From Synaphobranchus kaupii (taxonomy: Eukaryota > Chordata > Actinopteri > Anguilliformes > Synaphobranchidae), in assembly GCA_029718625.1 (NCBI GenBank), contig CM056379.1, forward strand, positions 63,081,626 through 63,145,625: a stretch of 64,000 bases of DNA, in the 5' to 3' direction. The notes beneath the pieces are model-generated. The model was given only the letters and a program-made list of their open reading frames with translations, searched no databases and was not told the origin of the DNA. The translations under genes were made by a program, and so were the position numbers. This document shows positions 53,878-63,784 of the stretch, piece after piece. Numbering within the stretch: position 1 is the first letter of the stretch; each line of letters opens with the position of its first letter.

Positions 53878-54466
53878 ATAAAATATTTTGGAAAAAAGTG
53901 AATTTATAGCTTGATTTTTACCCCAATAACATTCCTACCTGTTGGAATAACATGTGAATCAAGTGCTATCTTCTCCTGAGCGTAGTGGCATGTGCATTCC
54001 AGTCAGCGGGTAGTGGTGGGGGCAGTGGCGTAACTACATGATCAGCTCAAGGGGGCGAAATTAGGTCAGCAGGGGGCCCGAATATATGTAGCTAAAAAAA
54101 TTTTATATGACCCTATGTCGGCGAGCCAAAGACATATGTTGTCGGAATTACGAGTCAGTTTCAGACATGGAAGCACTTGAATGAACCTCCCAAGTCGTAG
54201 CCTAATTACAAGTGGGAAAGTCAGATAATTTTGCTACCCGAGTTCCCGAGTTGTGACGTTTCACCACTGACCCATTAGCATCCTTCAAGTGCTCCTCGGA
54301 GCTCATATTTCCCAGTTGCCAAGTCAAAATGGCAGAAAATATGATATAGCCTGTGCACATATGACAATGCAACCAGGCAGCGCAGCGCATCATATTGATG
54401 GTCACGCACACACAGCCCACAACCAGTAAAATATACTTTAATATATCATAAATGGCTCTCATCATA

Positions 54467-55991
54467 CACTACTCACAAAAAGTTAGGGATATTTGGCTTT
54501 CGGGTGAAATTTATGGAAAATGTAAGTTCACGCTACAGTGATATTATACGTATCATGAAAGTAGGGCATTTAAGTAGAAGCATGCAATGGTGATTTCCTC
54601 ATCTCAAACAATTTATTGAAACAAAAGCCAACAACAGTGGTGGGTATACCACAACAAAAATGTCAATGTCTCAATAACTTGTCATGTGCCCTTGAGCATC
54701 AATTACAGCTTGACAACGACGTCTCATGCTGTTCACAAGTCGACTTATTGTCTGCTGAGGCATGGCATCCCACTCTTCTTGAAGGGCGGCCCTCAGGTCA
54801 TTGAGGTTCTGGGGTACAGAGTTACGAGCCTCTACACGGTGAGTCAGCTGATCCCATAGGTTTTCTATGGGATTCAGGTCTGGAGAAAGTGCAGGCCACT
54901 CCATTTGAGGTACCCCAGTCTCCAGCAGCCTTTCCCTAATGATGCGACCTCGATGAGCTGGAGCATTGTCGTCCATGAAGATGAAATTAGGCCTGTGTTG
55001 TTCATGCAGGGGCACAATGACTGGATTAATGATGTTATTCAGGTAGTATGGGCTTGTCACTGTACCATTCACAAAGTGTAGGGCAGTTCTGTATTGACTA
55101 GACACACCTGCCCACGCTGTAACACCGCCACCACCAAAGGGTCGTCTGGTGACAACAGTGGCTGATGCATAGCGCTCTCCTTGACGTCTCCAACATCGTT
55201 GGCGGCCATCATTTCTGCTCAACGTGAATCAACTTTCATCAGAGAACAGCACTGAGGCCCACTGGTCCCTCGTCCAGCGTAAATGCTCCCTGGCCCATGC
55301 AAGACGATGACGCCTGTGCCTGGTGGTGTGGTCAGGTACCCTTGCAGGTCGTCTAGCACGCAGACCACGCTGATGTAAACGGTTTCGAATGGTCTGACGT
55401 GACACTTGGGTGCCTCTCACCTCCCTTAAATGTGCCTGGAGTTGAGTGGCATTCATCATTCGGTTCCGCAGGGCACTGTTCACAATGAAGCGGTCATCAG
55501 TGTGGGATGTGGCCAAAGGACGTCCACTTCTATGCCTTTCTGTGACTCTTCCAGTCTCTCTGTATCTCTGTTGCAAGATGACACTCTGTGACACTCTAAG
55601 CTCAGTGGCCACTTCCCTCTGAGAACATCCTGTTTGAAGCCTCGCAATGGCGAGGTACTGTTGATCAATTGTTAGGTGTCGTCTTGGTCTCATGATGTCA
55701 AAATGTGAACAGCATGATGAAGAGGACTGTTTAAATACCAATTCTAATTGAACCAGGAAATTTATTGGTCGATTCATGGATCAAACACCTGTTGTGAATT
55801 TTGCCGTTCAGCTCCTTGTTAGAGAACAGCAAGTTGTGCAAAAAGTACTGAAACATTGAATAGTTGGACATGTGCATTCAAAAGTTTAGAGAAGGTCAAA
55901 TTAATTTCACCTGTAAAGGTTATAGTGCATTTTAGGTTCATCCTGAAATTTCACCCGAAAGCCGAATATCCCTAACTTTTTGTGAGTAGTG
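54467..55991 (-). mobile_element. Tc1/mariner transposon, twin B
   Basis: Same ends as twin A, flanked by TA (54465-54466, 55992-55993). 1525 bp, 6 bp shorter than twin A owing to one in-frame deletion near 55575. Outside the gene the two copies differ at only a few positions. Confidence 0.97.
54671..55693 (-). pseudogene. Tc1 transposase, twin B, one nonsense change
   Basis: Start at the ATG complementary to 55691-55693, same as twin A. A 6-bp in-frame deletion alters 'RVSQSVILQQRY' in the second helix of the first DNA-binding domain. TGA replaces the Arg codon in 'FSDESRF' at about 55226-55228, next to the first catalytic Asp; the change is at a CpG. The rest, including '[18 protein letters not shown]' and '[15 protein letters not shown]', is open to the stop at 54671. 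The lesions do not overlap those of twin A. Confidence 0.95.
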
Positions 55992-55993
55992 TA

Positions 55994-57220
55994 TGTTTCC
56001 TTTCCTCTTCTTTCTCATGCAGGAAGTGATAGCAGCTCTCCATGTATTTTGTATTCGTAAAGGATCAAAAGAAACATTTACTTTCTAGACATCCATGTTT
56101 GCTGTTAATTCCGATTTCGTAGCATGTGAATACGTCAACCTCGTAATTACGATTTGGCAACTGGGAAATAAGAGCTTCAGAGGAACACTTGAAGGCAGCA
56201 ATAGCCTACAGAAGTAGCCTAACTCATCTCTCTAAAATGCTGATATAACAGTAATCATTTCAGACAAGTAATACACTCAGTAGCAATAGTACCTATAGCT
56301 AATTCATTTCTGCAAATAAAAATATATTTTTTAGGTTATTACTCTGACAAAAACAAAACAATTCGCTATGACATTGCATGTGGTCCTATGCATTTCTGTC
56401 TACACAAAACAAAATCATTCATTTTGACCCGGTAGTTCTAGGCTACGTGATAAATTGAATATTAAGTCCATTCATTTATGTAGTATATTTAAAATGTCAT
56501 AGCATACGTCAAAAAATTTTGTTCATTCATTGCGTTTCCTTGTCTACGTGGTCGCGGTCGTTCTTACAGGTCAATTCTTCGTTCTTTTGCCCTGGCAAAC
56601 TTGTTGATTATGTTCTCCAAATTGAGACAGTCTCAACTTGAGCCCTCCTTGGGTTGATTATGCTTCAAAAAAAGTTAGTTAGTGGTAGGCTATACACAGC
56701 TTTTATTATTATTTTTTTAAAATTTATTTCTGATTTTTTCCTAATTTAGTAGCCAATTGAACCCCTATTCTAATTCAATTCCCCCCGTAGCAACTGCTAG
56801 AGAATCACCGCTGCACAACCCTGTCAGCTGGCAGTAGGACGGAGATCGCTCCTCCAAGGTTTCTGACCGTAGTTCCAACTCGCCTCGGGCCATTCTATGC
56901 GCAGCGATTCTCTCCGAGCCCCTCCCCCCACCCGGAAGCAGCCGCCAATTGCTGCTTCCACGGGGCGCCGGCCATGCTCGGATCTGGCAGGACCGGAGCT
57001 TTTGTTTTCTCCCACTGTTCTTTTTATTTAGGCTACGTTTTGGAAAGTTTCCTTTTTAACTGTTCTGCTAACTGACGTCGGAAATGAACGTGCGTGCAAG
57101 TGAAACAACGTAGCCTAATATGAATTATATTAATGAAAATATTACTCCACGTTTTATATAGGCCTAGGCTATAGCCTATATTTTGTTCAGTTATGCCCAC
57201 ACTGTTGACAATAATTTTTT
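55994..57220. other. Interior of the nested hAT, no gene recognised
   Basis: Includes a G/C-richer stretch near 56820-57010 with a chance frame. No BED or hAT catalytic motif. Confidence 0.45.
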
Positions 57221-58374
57221 ATTTAATTTAAAATGTATGCGTTTGCCTCCAAGCGGCTGAGGGCCCGGCTCTTGGCATTTTGCCTCCAGGGGGGGCGAGT
57301 GCCCCCCCCCCCGCTAGTTACGCTAGTGGGTGGGGGATCTTCCATGTCCATTCGGAGTTCATTCTCATGCATCTTGAGCCCATGGCTCACCGAGATATTG
57401 TGAAGCACACAACACGCCAGGATAATTTGGCACACCTTGCAGGGCTCATACAGGAGTTTCCCTCCTGACACCGCCACCTTCCCTTTAACATACCGATGGT
57501 GCGCTCCACTACTGACCATGCACGGGCATGTACCGTGTTAAAGTGGGTTTCTTCGGGTGTCTGTGGGTGCGCTATGGGGGTGAGAAGCCATGGCTTCAGA
57601 GGATAACCTCTGTCACCTGGTTGTGTAGAGATCATTATTTTATGCACATTAAAAAAGCAACAAAGCAGAAAAATAGAAATAACAGTGATTTACCTAGAAG
57701 CCAACCGTCTCCGCCTGCCCCAGCCTCTAGACGATTCCCCACACTGCAATTACGCACAATGAAGGAGTCGTGCGTCGACCCTGGCCATCTTGCAACAGCG
57801 TTTCGGATTGCCATACGGCAAATGAGTTGCACATTAATTGAGTGGTAGTTCTTCCTGTTGACATATACATCCTCATTTTCATTTGGTGCCCGTATGGCAA
57901 CGTGAGTGCAATCTATTGCACCTATTACGTTGGGGAATCCTGTGGTGCGCACAAAATCGTCCTTCACATTCTGTAGCTCCTCGGCAGTGTAAGGAAACTT
58001 TATGTACTGATGAGACAAGCAAATGATGCCTCGAAGTACAGCTGGCATAATTCGGCTAACCGATGGCTGGGATATGCCTGACTGGTCACCAATCTCTCTT
58101 TGGAATGTTCCTGTTGCCAGGAACCCAAGTATGGTTAAGACTTGCACCTCAACGGGTATGGCCTGGTTGCAGTTGGTGTGTGTCTGTAAATGTGGGCCCA
58201 TCTGGGCACAAAGCTGTAATAACGTGGCTGTCGGCAAACGGTACCTGCTGATCAGCCATTCATCATCATGCGCAAAGAAGTCTGCCCGATCTCTGAAAAC
58301 GCATTCCCTTCGTATTGTGCGGTTGGCGATATCCTCGAGGAGTCCCAATGCTGCTTTCATAAACTTCCAAACAC

Positions 58375-58634
58375 AAGCTTTCGCTATCCAGCGTTACATC
58401 GTACAATCCCCTTCTTTGGAAGTCCTGTATGCAAAACATTCTGCCAATTTCTACATCAAAAAGCTTTGTGAACACCTCGATTATAACATAATGCAAATTG
58501 ACCTCCTCTCTCCTTTGTGGCGTGACTACCACCCTTATTGTATTTCTCCTTCTTACTCCTCCAGCCGCATATTCTGGGGCCATCTTTTCCTCCAATCTTG
58601 AATAGACGAAACTTCTTCTTTCACACTTCTTCAC
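58375..58634 (-). pseudogene. Tx1-type LINE ORF1, 5' part
   Basis: On minus a frame opens at 58634 (possible later ATG at MAPEYAAGG) and reads 'VNLHYVIIEVFTKLFDVEIG', 'MFCIQDFQRRGLYDVTLDSE' before losing similarity where Harbinger begins. Relatives have about 30 further residues before 'YDLHVPVRDVEVFLERF' at 52840, which are missing, so the Harbinger insertion or a later deletion removed them. Confidence 0.75.
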
Positions 58635-58719
58635 TTGCTTTTCCTCCTTCTCCCTCCTCGGATTCAGCTTATCTTCCGAAAAACAAAAATGCTTCTACTG
58701 GAAGCACCCCCCTCCATTC

Positions 58720-58769
58720 CCTGGGTGAACCACCTCCTTGATCATAGTATCTCCCTGCCAGGTAAGTAT
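58720..58769 (-). ncRNA. U1 snRNA gene, 5' part (nt 1-51)
   Basis: On minus it starts ATACTTACCTGGCAGGGAG, the U1 5' end that pairs with 5' splice sites, and continues 'ATACTATGATCAAGGAGGTG' to the TSD GGTTCACCCAGG. One G is missing from the GGGG after CTGGCA. It overlaps the 3' part (46955-47078) by the 12-bp duplication only. No convincing snRNA promoter element was recognised upstream. Confidence 0.92.
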
Positions 58770-59182
58770 GAGTTGTGTGCATTTGTCGATACGTCCCTAC
58801 CCCACGCCATACCTTTTACGCATGTGGGAACCACATTTTCCCACTCGCTCAGCCATCAAATGAGCACATTTACGATTGTGCACATTGTCCGAATTGATTA
58901 AATGAAGCGGAATACTGCTGCCCCTCATTTAGCCTATATTATCATGTATATATTGGGTTAAAAAAAAATATTACAATGTCAAGCAGCACATACTTTAAGA
59001 ATCACCCATACAGGAAGAAGCGAGGGGCAACAAAAAAAAATCTTGAGTACAATATGAACATAGCCTACATATGACAGAAAGTGAAGCTAACTCAAGTCGT
59101 AAGCTATAGCATTAGTTCTAAAAACTAGCTATGTTGCAGGACAAACAAATAAAATGCATGTAGTTTCTGGTGTTTGCAGTGA
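58770..59182. other. U1 upstream flank, no gene recognised
   Basis: Region between the U1 5' end and the next 5S spacer. A proximal promoter element for snRNA genes would be expected near 58820-58830, but I cannot identify one with confidence. Confidence 0.4.
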
Positions 59183-59308
59183 CTGCATAATTAGGACACG
59201 GCGATGTTTAATTATTTTCACTGTGAATAATACGGTTAATAGTTTCCATCTTTTACCTTGGTAAACAGCGCCGTCGTGTGCAAAAACGCAAAAATCATTT
59301 TAAAAATT
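59183..59308 (-). repeat. 5S array spacer, partial
   Basis: 'gactgcataattaggacacg' through 'gtgcaaaaacgcaaaaatca', same wording as other spacers, leading into 5S copy 6. Confidence 0.85.
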
Positions 59309-59427
59309 GGCTTGCAGCACCTGGTATTCCCAGGGAGTCTCCCATCCAGGTACTAAGCAGGCCTGACCCTGCTTGGCTTCCAAGATCAGACGAGGTCGCA
59401 CGTTTACAGTGTGGTTTGCCCGTGAGC
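59309..59427 (-). rRNA. 5S rRNA-like gene, copy 6
   Basis: 119 nt, with 'GCTTAGTACCTGGATGGGAG' in the control region and T5 after the gene. A 20-bp tandem duplication at its 5' side ('gtggtttgcccgtgagcaat' twice, to about 59450) adds a partial second 5' end. Diverged, probably a pseudogene. Confidence 0.82.
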
Positions 59428-59636
59428 AATGTGGTTTGCCCGTGAGCAATGGAGCTCCGCGCCAACCAGGGTTAATTTGTTTCTAAACTGCAGCCGTCGT
59501 TTTCGTTTAATTGTGGTTCTCAAGCAGTCAATGGAGGACAATTACGAGAGTGCATATTGTCCACGACGACGTTTAATTATCTTCAATGAGAATAATACAG
59601 TTAACAGTTTCCATCTTTTACCTTGGTAAACAGTCC
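59428..59636 (-). repeat. 5S array spacer, truncated by LINE
   Basis: Spacer marks up to 'accttggtaaacag' at about 59635, then LINE sequence starts abruptly. A ~17-bp part of the spacer ('actgcataattaggac'-equivalent) is missing near 59560. Confidence 0.82.
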
Positions 59637-61776
59637 ACCATAACGCAGTCCTGGAGGAGGTTTTGGATCCTCGTCCGGAGAGTGATCAGGTCTATTGTTT
59701 TTTGGTAGACCTTGATGTTCCTCGTCTCCCACAGGACCTGCCTGACGGTGTTGATAATCCTCCACCTGACGCTGGAGCTCAGGGCTCTTGCAGCCTCCAG
59801 GGGGACCGTAGAGGACACTCTCAGCAGTCAGGGAGGACTTTGGCAGCAACCTGTTTTGGGAGACAGAGGAGACAACAAGGCCCCAGACCGTCTGGCCACG
59901 GAGCACTCCCAGAACAGATAGTGGATATGTTCTGAGTCAGTGCATCCGTGGGGGCAGCGCTTGGTTCGGGCTAAGTGCCGCTTGTACATAAACAACCTGG
60001 TGGGAAGGCACATGTGAGCAGACATCCAGGCAATGTCTTTTTGTTTATTAGACAAAGATGTATGCAAGACATTTGCCCAGATTATTGACGGGTCCAGGGC
60101 CGGGCAGCCCCTCGGGACTGTCTTTGTTTGGCTAGATCTTAAAAAACCCATGATTACTTTGTAGGTCCACGAGGTCAGCCCGGCCTCGAAGGCAAAGTCC
60201 TTCGGGGCTCGATAGACGTAGGGGGGATCCCAGCTGTATGGTACTGTCAGGTCCAGCGCACACAGGCCCATCGCCCTCAAGAAGGGAGTGGCATAGTACC
60301 TGGCAAAGGTACCAGAGGCCTTCTCAACCTTCTGAACATTCTGGACCAGTGTGGCCAGACCTTGTACCAGAATGATGTTAACAATGTCTGGGACCCCCCT
60401 GCCCCCATTCTTCTCTTCCTTGAGGAGGGTAGCTCTTTTCAGTTTTTCCATGGTGCTCCCCAAGACAAAGCGAAAGGCCATTCTAGTGATGTTTTTACTA
60501 GTGGCCTTGTCTGGGGGAAACACCCTCCCCACTTAAAGAAAAATGGGGAGGACTATTGCCTCCAGGACCAGGATCTTACCCGTCTGAGTCAGAGGCCGCA
60601 AACTCCAGCTCTCAGCCTTCCCTCTGCGGCTGACTGGAAGGTCACCCCCAGGGGCTTGATGTTATTTCTGCGTACAGGAAAGGAAACGGTTAGTGGCTCA
60701 CTCCAATGTCGAGACAGAAACAGTTCACTCTTGTCCCTATTGACTAGGGCGCCAGTGGCTGCACAGAAGTCATCTAACACCTTGTCTGCAATGGTTATAG
60801 AATGACTATCTGTGCCGATGATGGTAATGTCATCCATGTACGCCATCACCCTAAGCTGCTCCCCCTGGGCCCCGGGCAGTGGATAACCAGCGATGCCCGG
60901 GTTACCCCTTATGGCCTGGAGGAACGGCTCAAGGTGGATGACATACAGGAGGGATGCTAGAGGACATCCCTGCCTGACACCAGACCTAATGGCAAAGGGG
61001 GCGGATGGGTGCTTGTTAACAACCACCCTCCCAAAGATGTCAGTCAAGCACATTTTGGTCCAGCGCAGGAGTGAGCTAGGAAAGTTAAGTCTCTCTAGCA
61101 CCCTCTCCAAGCACACATGACTTACCGTGTCAAAGGCCTTCTCCAGATCTACGCTGAGAAGGCCCAAGGGGGACCCGCGCTCCCCGGAGTGGATTATTAG
61201 ATCCCTCACGAGGAGCAGGTTGTCATTAATGGACCTCCCTGGAATGCTGCATGTTTGATTAGGGCCGATCACCGGTGTTATCAGGTCTTGGAACCTCCTC
61301 ATCAGTGCCTTCGCCATGATCTTATAATCGACTGAGAGGAGGTTGACCGGCCGCCAATTCCGGAGGTCCTTCAGGTCCCCCTTTTTGGGGACAAGAGCGA
61401 CCGCACTCTGTCTCAGTGAAGCCCCCAAATTCCCTTTCCTGTATGCCGCCCTGAAAACCTCCGCCACGTCCTCCTTCAGGAGATCCCAGTAGGCCTGATA
61501 GAATTGGGCCGGGATCCCATCAGGACCGGGAGCTTTGTGTAGATTTAGGGAGCATACGGCCCGGGTGAGCTTCTCGGTGCTCAACTCCAGTTCCATGCTC
61601 TCATCCCGAGGCGTCTGTCCAGACAGTCCAGAAAGGTGTCCATGAGAGCCCCATCTGTGGGCCTTATGCTGTACAGACCCGCATAGAAGTCCCTGACCAC
61701 CTCCCGGACTTCCGCCTCTTCAGACACCACCACCCCTCTGCTATTATAAAGGGAAGAGATGGTATTAGTTTTTGAC
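59637..61776 (-). pseudogene. Tx1-type reverse transcriptase and C-terminal domain
   Basis: From 61596 leftward: 'LNLHKAPGPDGIPAQFYQAY', 'LVPKKGDLKDLRNWRPVNLL', 'SVDYKIMAKALMRRFQDLIT', motif A 'LLSVDLEKAFDTVSHVCL', motif B 'SGVRQGCPLASLLYVIHLEP', motif C 'VMAYMDDITIIGTDSH'. After a frame change near 60560 the thumb and C-terminal part follow ('NGGRGVPDIVNIILVQGLAT', 'RTKRCPHGCTDSEHIHYLFW', a Cys/His cluster typical of the clade). The last piece 'LITLRTRIQNLLQDCVMVD' ends at the junction with the 5S spacer. At least two frameshifts. YMDD-type motif C is intact. Confidence 0.9.
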
Positions 61777-61913
61777 CGTGCTCTGCGGAAGAATTATCTT
61801 GTGCATTTTTCATCCTCCTCAAGGCCTTGGAGTTTGGAGTGGAAGGTGTGTTTTTTTCCGCTCCTCCCGATAGAGCGTGGAGAGGTTCTGTTTTGCGAGT
61901 GCAATTTTGCTGC

Positions 61914-62882
61914 TTAGCTCCAGGACTGGAGGAGGCTCAGTCTTTGGAGGGCAGCATTTGCACGATCAAACGCCGCCCTCCTTTCCTTTGCCTTCCTCCG
62001 CCCGACTGCCCGGAAGTAGCCCTGCACCCGCTCCTTCACCATCTCCCACCACGCTATCGGGGAGTCAAAAAGGTGTTTAAGACTCACCCACTCCAGGTAG
62101 CACCTTGAAAAGGACAGACGCACTTTGGGGTCCTGGAGATGGCTGGTATTCATCCTCCAGAGACCCCTACCAACAGTTACGGTCTTCTCCCATGTCAGGG
62201 TCACGGTCACCATGTGGTGGTCTGAGAAGTGCACTGCCCTGGTGGAATAGGTCTGCACTCTCAGGCCTGGGGAGAGCAAGAACATATCAATTCTGGAAGA
62301 GAAAGCACCAGAGGAACTCACCCATGTATGTTGGGGTGGAGAGGTGCCCCCGGCGTCATGGAGGGAGAAATCTTCCATGATGGACCGCAGCTCCTCACTC
62401 GACCGATCTCTCTGTGGTCTGCTGCGGTCCTCATCCCTAAGGGCACAGTTGAAATCCCCCTCCCCCACGACAACCGGCATTGTGCAATGTAAAATGGGTC
62501 TTAGTTTGTGGAATAAGGAGACCCTCTCTGCCTCACCGACCGGGCCGTACACATTGACCACTCTGAGTGGGGATCCCCCGACACTAAAATCAGTGACGAG
62601 GATTCGCCCACTCTCCAAGATGTTATTTCCAATGATCTTAACAAAGGGATTTTTGGTCAATGTGCCGACCCCGTCAGCCCGGGCAATGTTAGAGCCCAAC
62701 CAGAGAGAGTCCCCTATTCTCCATTCCCCTCTCAGAACATGATCCATAGTACAGAAATGGATTCTGCACTCCTGAAGAAGGATGATGTCTGAGGGAAGCT
62801 GCTGTACCATGGAGAAAACTGTATGTCTCTTGTTAGGGTCTTTGATACTTCTGGTGTTTGATGTTGTGAGTGTTAGTGTCAT
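61914..62882 (-). CDS. Tx1-type LINE APE endonuclease region
   Basis: An open frame of 322 residues on minus starts MTLTLTTSNTRSIKDPNKRH. Endonuclease motifs: 'DIILLQECRIHF' (catalytic Glu), 'LRVVNVYGPVGEAERVSLFH', 'VVVGEGDFNCALRDEDRS' (GDFN), 'AFSSRIDMFLLSP' and 'AVHFSDHHMVTVTLTW' (SDHH). It nicks the target DNA to prime reverse transcription. It is the start of ORF2; the frame is lost at about 61914, before the RT, so the full ORF2 is broken. Upstream ORF1 ends at 62900, leaving a short gap. Confidence 0.88.
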   Translation of the reverse strand: MTLTLTTSNTRSIKDPNKRHTVFSMVQQLPSDIILLQECRIHFCTMDHVLRGEWRIGDSLWLGSNIARADGVGTLTKNPFVKIIGNNILESGRILVTDFSVGGSPLRVVNVYGPVGEAERVSLFHKLRPILHCTMPVVVGEGDFNCALRDEDRSRPQRDRSSEELRSIMEDFSLHDAGGTSPPQHTWVSSSGAFSSRIDMFLLSPGLRVQTYSTRAVHFSDHHMVTVTLTWEKTVTVGRGLWRMNTSHLQDPKVRLSFSRCYLEWVSLKHLFDSPIAWWEMVKERVQGYFRAVGRRKAKERRAAFDRANAALQRLSLLQSWS

Positions 62883-62899
62883 GATGGTTATGGTTGTTG

Positions 62900-63784
62900 T
62901 TATTTTGTGTAATTTGTTCCGGGTTTATTGTTTGCGATTTCATTACAGATTTGATTGAGCCTGTCCAATACTGTGTCCGGGTTATTTAGGCACCTACTCA
63001 CCCCCTGACTCGGTCCGCCCACAGGTCTCCCCTCCATACTGCCTGGTAGGTTCCGTCCTGGAGAGGTGGGACGTGATGGCTTTGCCCCAGGGTCCCCCTT
63101 TGCTTCGGAGGGTCCCCGAGAGGAGAGCTGCTGGGTGTTCCTGTTTGGTGTGGGGTCGGGGCCAGGAAGTGACCGGTCATTAAAGGGCCTGTTTTGGAAA
63201 GTGGTGGGTTTTGTAAGGGTTTCTTTTTGGTGTATAAGTGGTGGTGATGGTTTACTAGGGCGAGGTGGGGGTTCTGGCCTGGTTTTGGGGGGACTGGTCC
63301 GGGTATTGATATTTCCCTGCTGTATTTTGCGTATTGATTGTTTGTGTAGGTGGGTTATTGCTGGGTTTGGGGGTTGACTGGGGTGTTCTGTAATGTTTGT
63401 ATTATTATGTTTACCCTTCCTTTTTTTGTTGCCGTTTGCCATGGAGTTGAATTGTCTGAATCAGAATCTGCTAGAGGAGTCTGACCCTTCCACCATGATA
63501 GGGGTGTCAGAGTCAGGCTCCTCTTTAACGGTAGTGACTGTCTGTGTGAGTAAAGGGGCTTCAGAGGAACCTGTGCATTGGGGAGATCCGGTACTGATGG
63601 TGCTTGGGGGGGCTTGTGCAGTGTCTTGTGAATGAGTGGTTGTTCCAGGCTGAGGGGGGGTTGTGGCAGGTGTTCTAGTTCTTGGTGTTGGGGTAGGGTT
63701 AGGGGGGTGGAGGGGGCAGTAGATGGTGGAGGAGGTGCAGTGTTCCTAGCCCTGTTAGCGTATGAGAGTGGGCAGTCACGAAAA
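62900..63784 (-). pseudogene. Tx1-type LINE ORF1, C-terminal part
   Basis: On minus a frame from 63442 reads a Pro/Ser/Lys-rich tail ('PPKTRPEPPPRPSKPSPPLI') to a stop at 62900. Further upstream (63784-63640) 'RDCPLSYANRARNTAPPPS' resembles the end of the zinc-knuckle region of Tx1 ORF1. The N-terminal RNA-binding part is missing, replaced by the repeat at 63785. Confidence 0.65.

Larger units (their letters stand above)
54023..57328. mobile_element. hAT element nested in Harbinger family 3
   Basis: Ends 'cagtggcgtaactacatgat' and 'cgctagttacgctagtg', inverted repeats, flanked by a perfect 8-bp duplication GGTGGGGG (54015-54022, 57329-57336). No hAT transposase is seen inside. About 1.5 kb of it is the Tc1 twin B; the rest has no recognised gene. 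Confidence 0.92.
52838..58350. mobile_element. PIF/Harbinger transposon (family 3), right end truncated
   Basis: The left end reads 'caggggcctcatttataaaa', the well-known terminal wording of fish Harbinger elements. A Myb/SANT-like gene (plus) and a transposase (minus) converge. The matching right end is missing: LINE ORF1 sequence begins within a few bases of the transposase start at about 58350-58375. A hAT (54023-57328) with a Tc1 inside (54467-55991) is nested in it. Confidence 0.85.
53966..58360 (-). pseudogene. Harbinger transposase (family 3), split by hAT
   Basis: Exon 1 runs 58360-57694 and its donor is GTAAAT. Exon 2 starts at 57616 after 'acaaccag', joining in phase to give the motif 'LLGDRGYPLKPW'. 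The DDE triad is complete: 'GAIDCTHVAI', 'GDRGYP' and 'SVVERTIGMLKGRW'. Around 57465-57480 one indel shifts the frame; the family reading then continues 'VCQIILACCVLHNISVSHGL'. At 57337 the hAT interrupts the end of the gene. Across it, taking one copy of the 8-bp duplication, the last codons read on to a TAG at 53966-53968. The first codons may be missing, because the element is truncated there. Confidence 0.87.
47079..58719 (-). mobile_element. Tx1-clade LINE inserted in the U1 gene
   Basis: The insert lies between perfect 12-bp duplications CCTGGGTGAACC (47067-47078 and 58720-58731). At 47079-47095 is a T17 run, the poly(A) tail of a minus-strand element. The 5' end (58719) begins with a G-rich leader. 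Gene order on minus: ORF1 with zinc knuckles, then APE endonuclease, then RT. The LINE is itself interrupted by a repetitive insert (48765-49838) and a Harbinger (52838-~58350). Confidence 0.9.
59637..63784 (-). mobile_element. Second Tx1-clade LINE
   Basis: Minus-strand element with part of ORF1, an APE endonuclease and an RT. Its 3' end abuts the 5S spacer with no poly(A) run. The 5' side is cut by another repeat at 63785. Protein wording differs from the LINE in U1, so it is a separate family. Confidence 0.87.
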
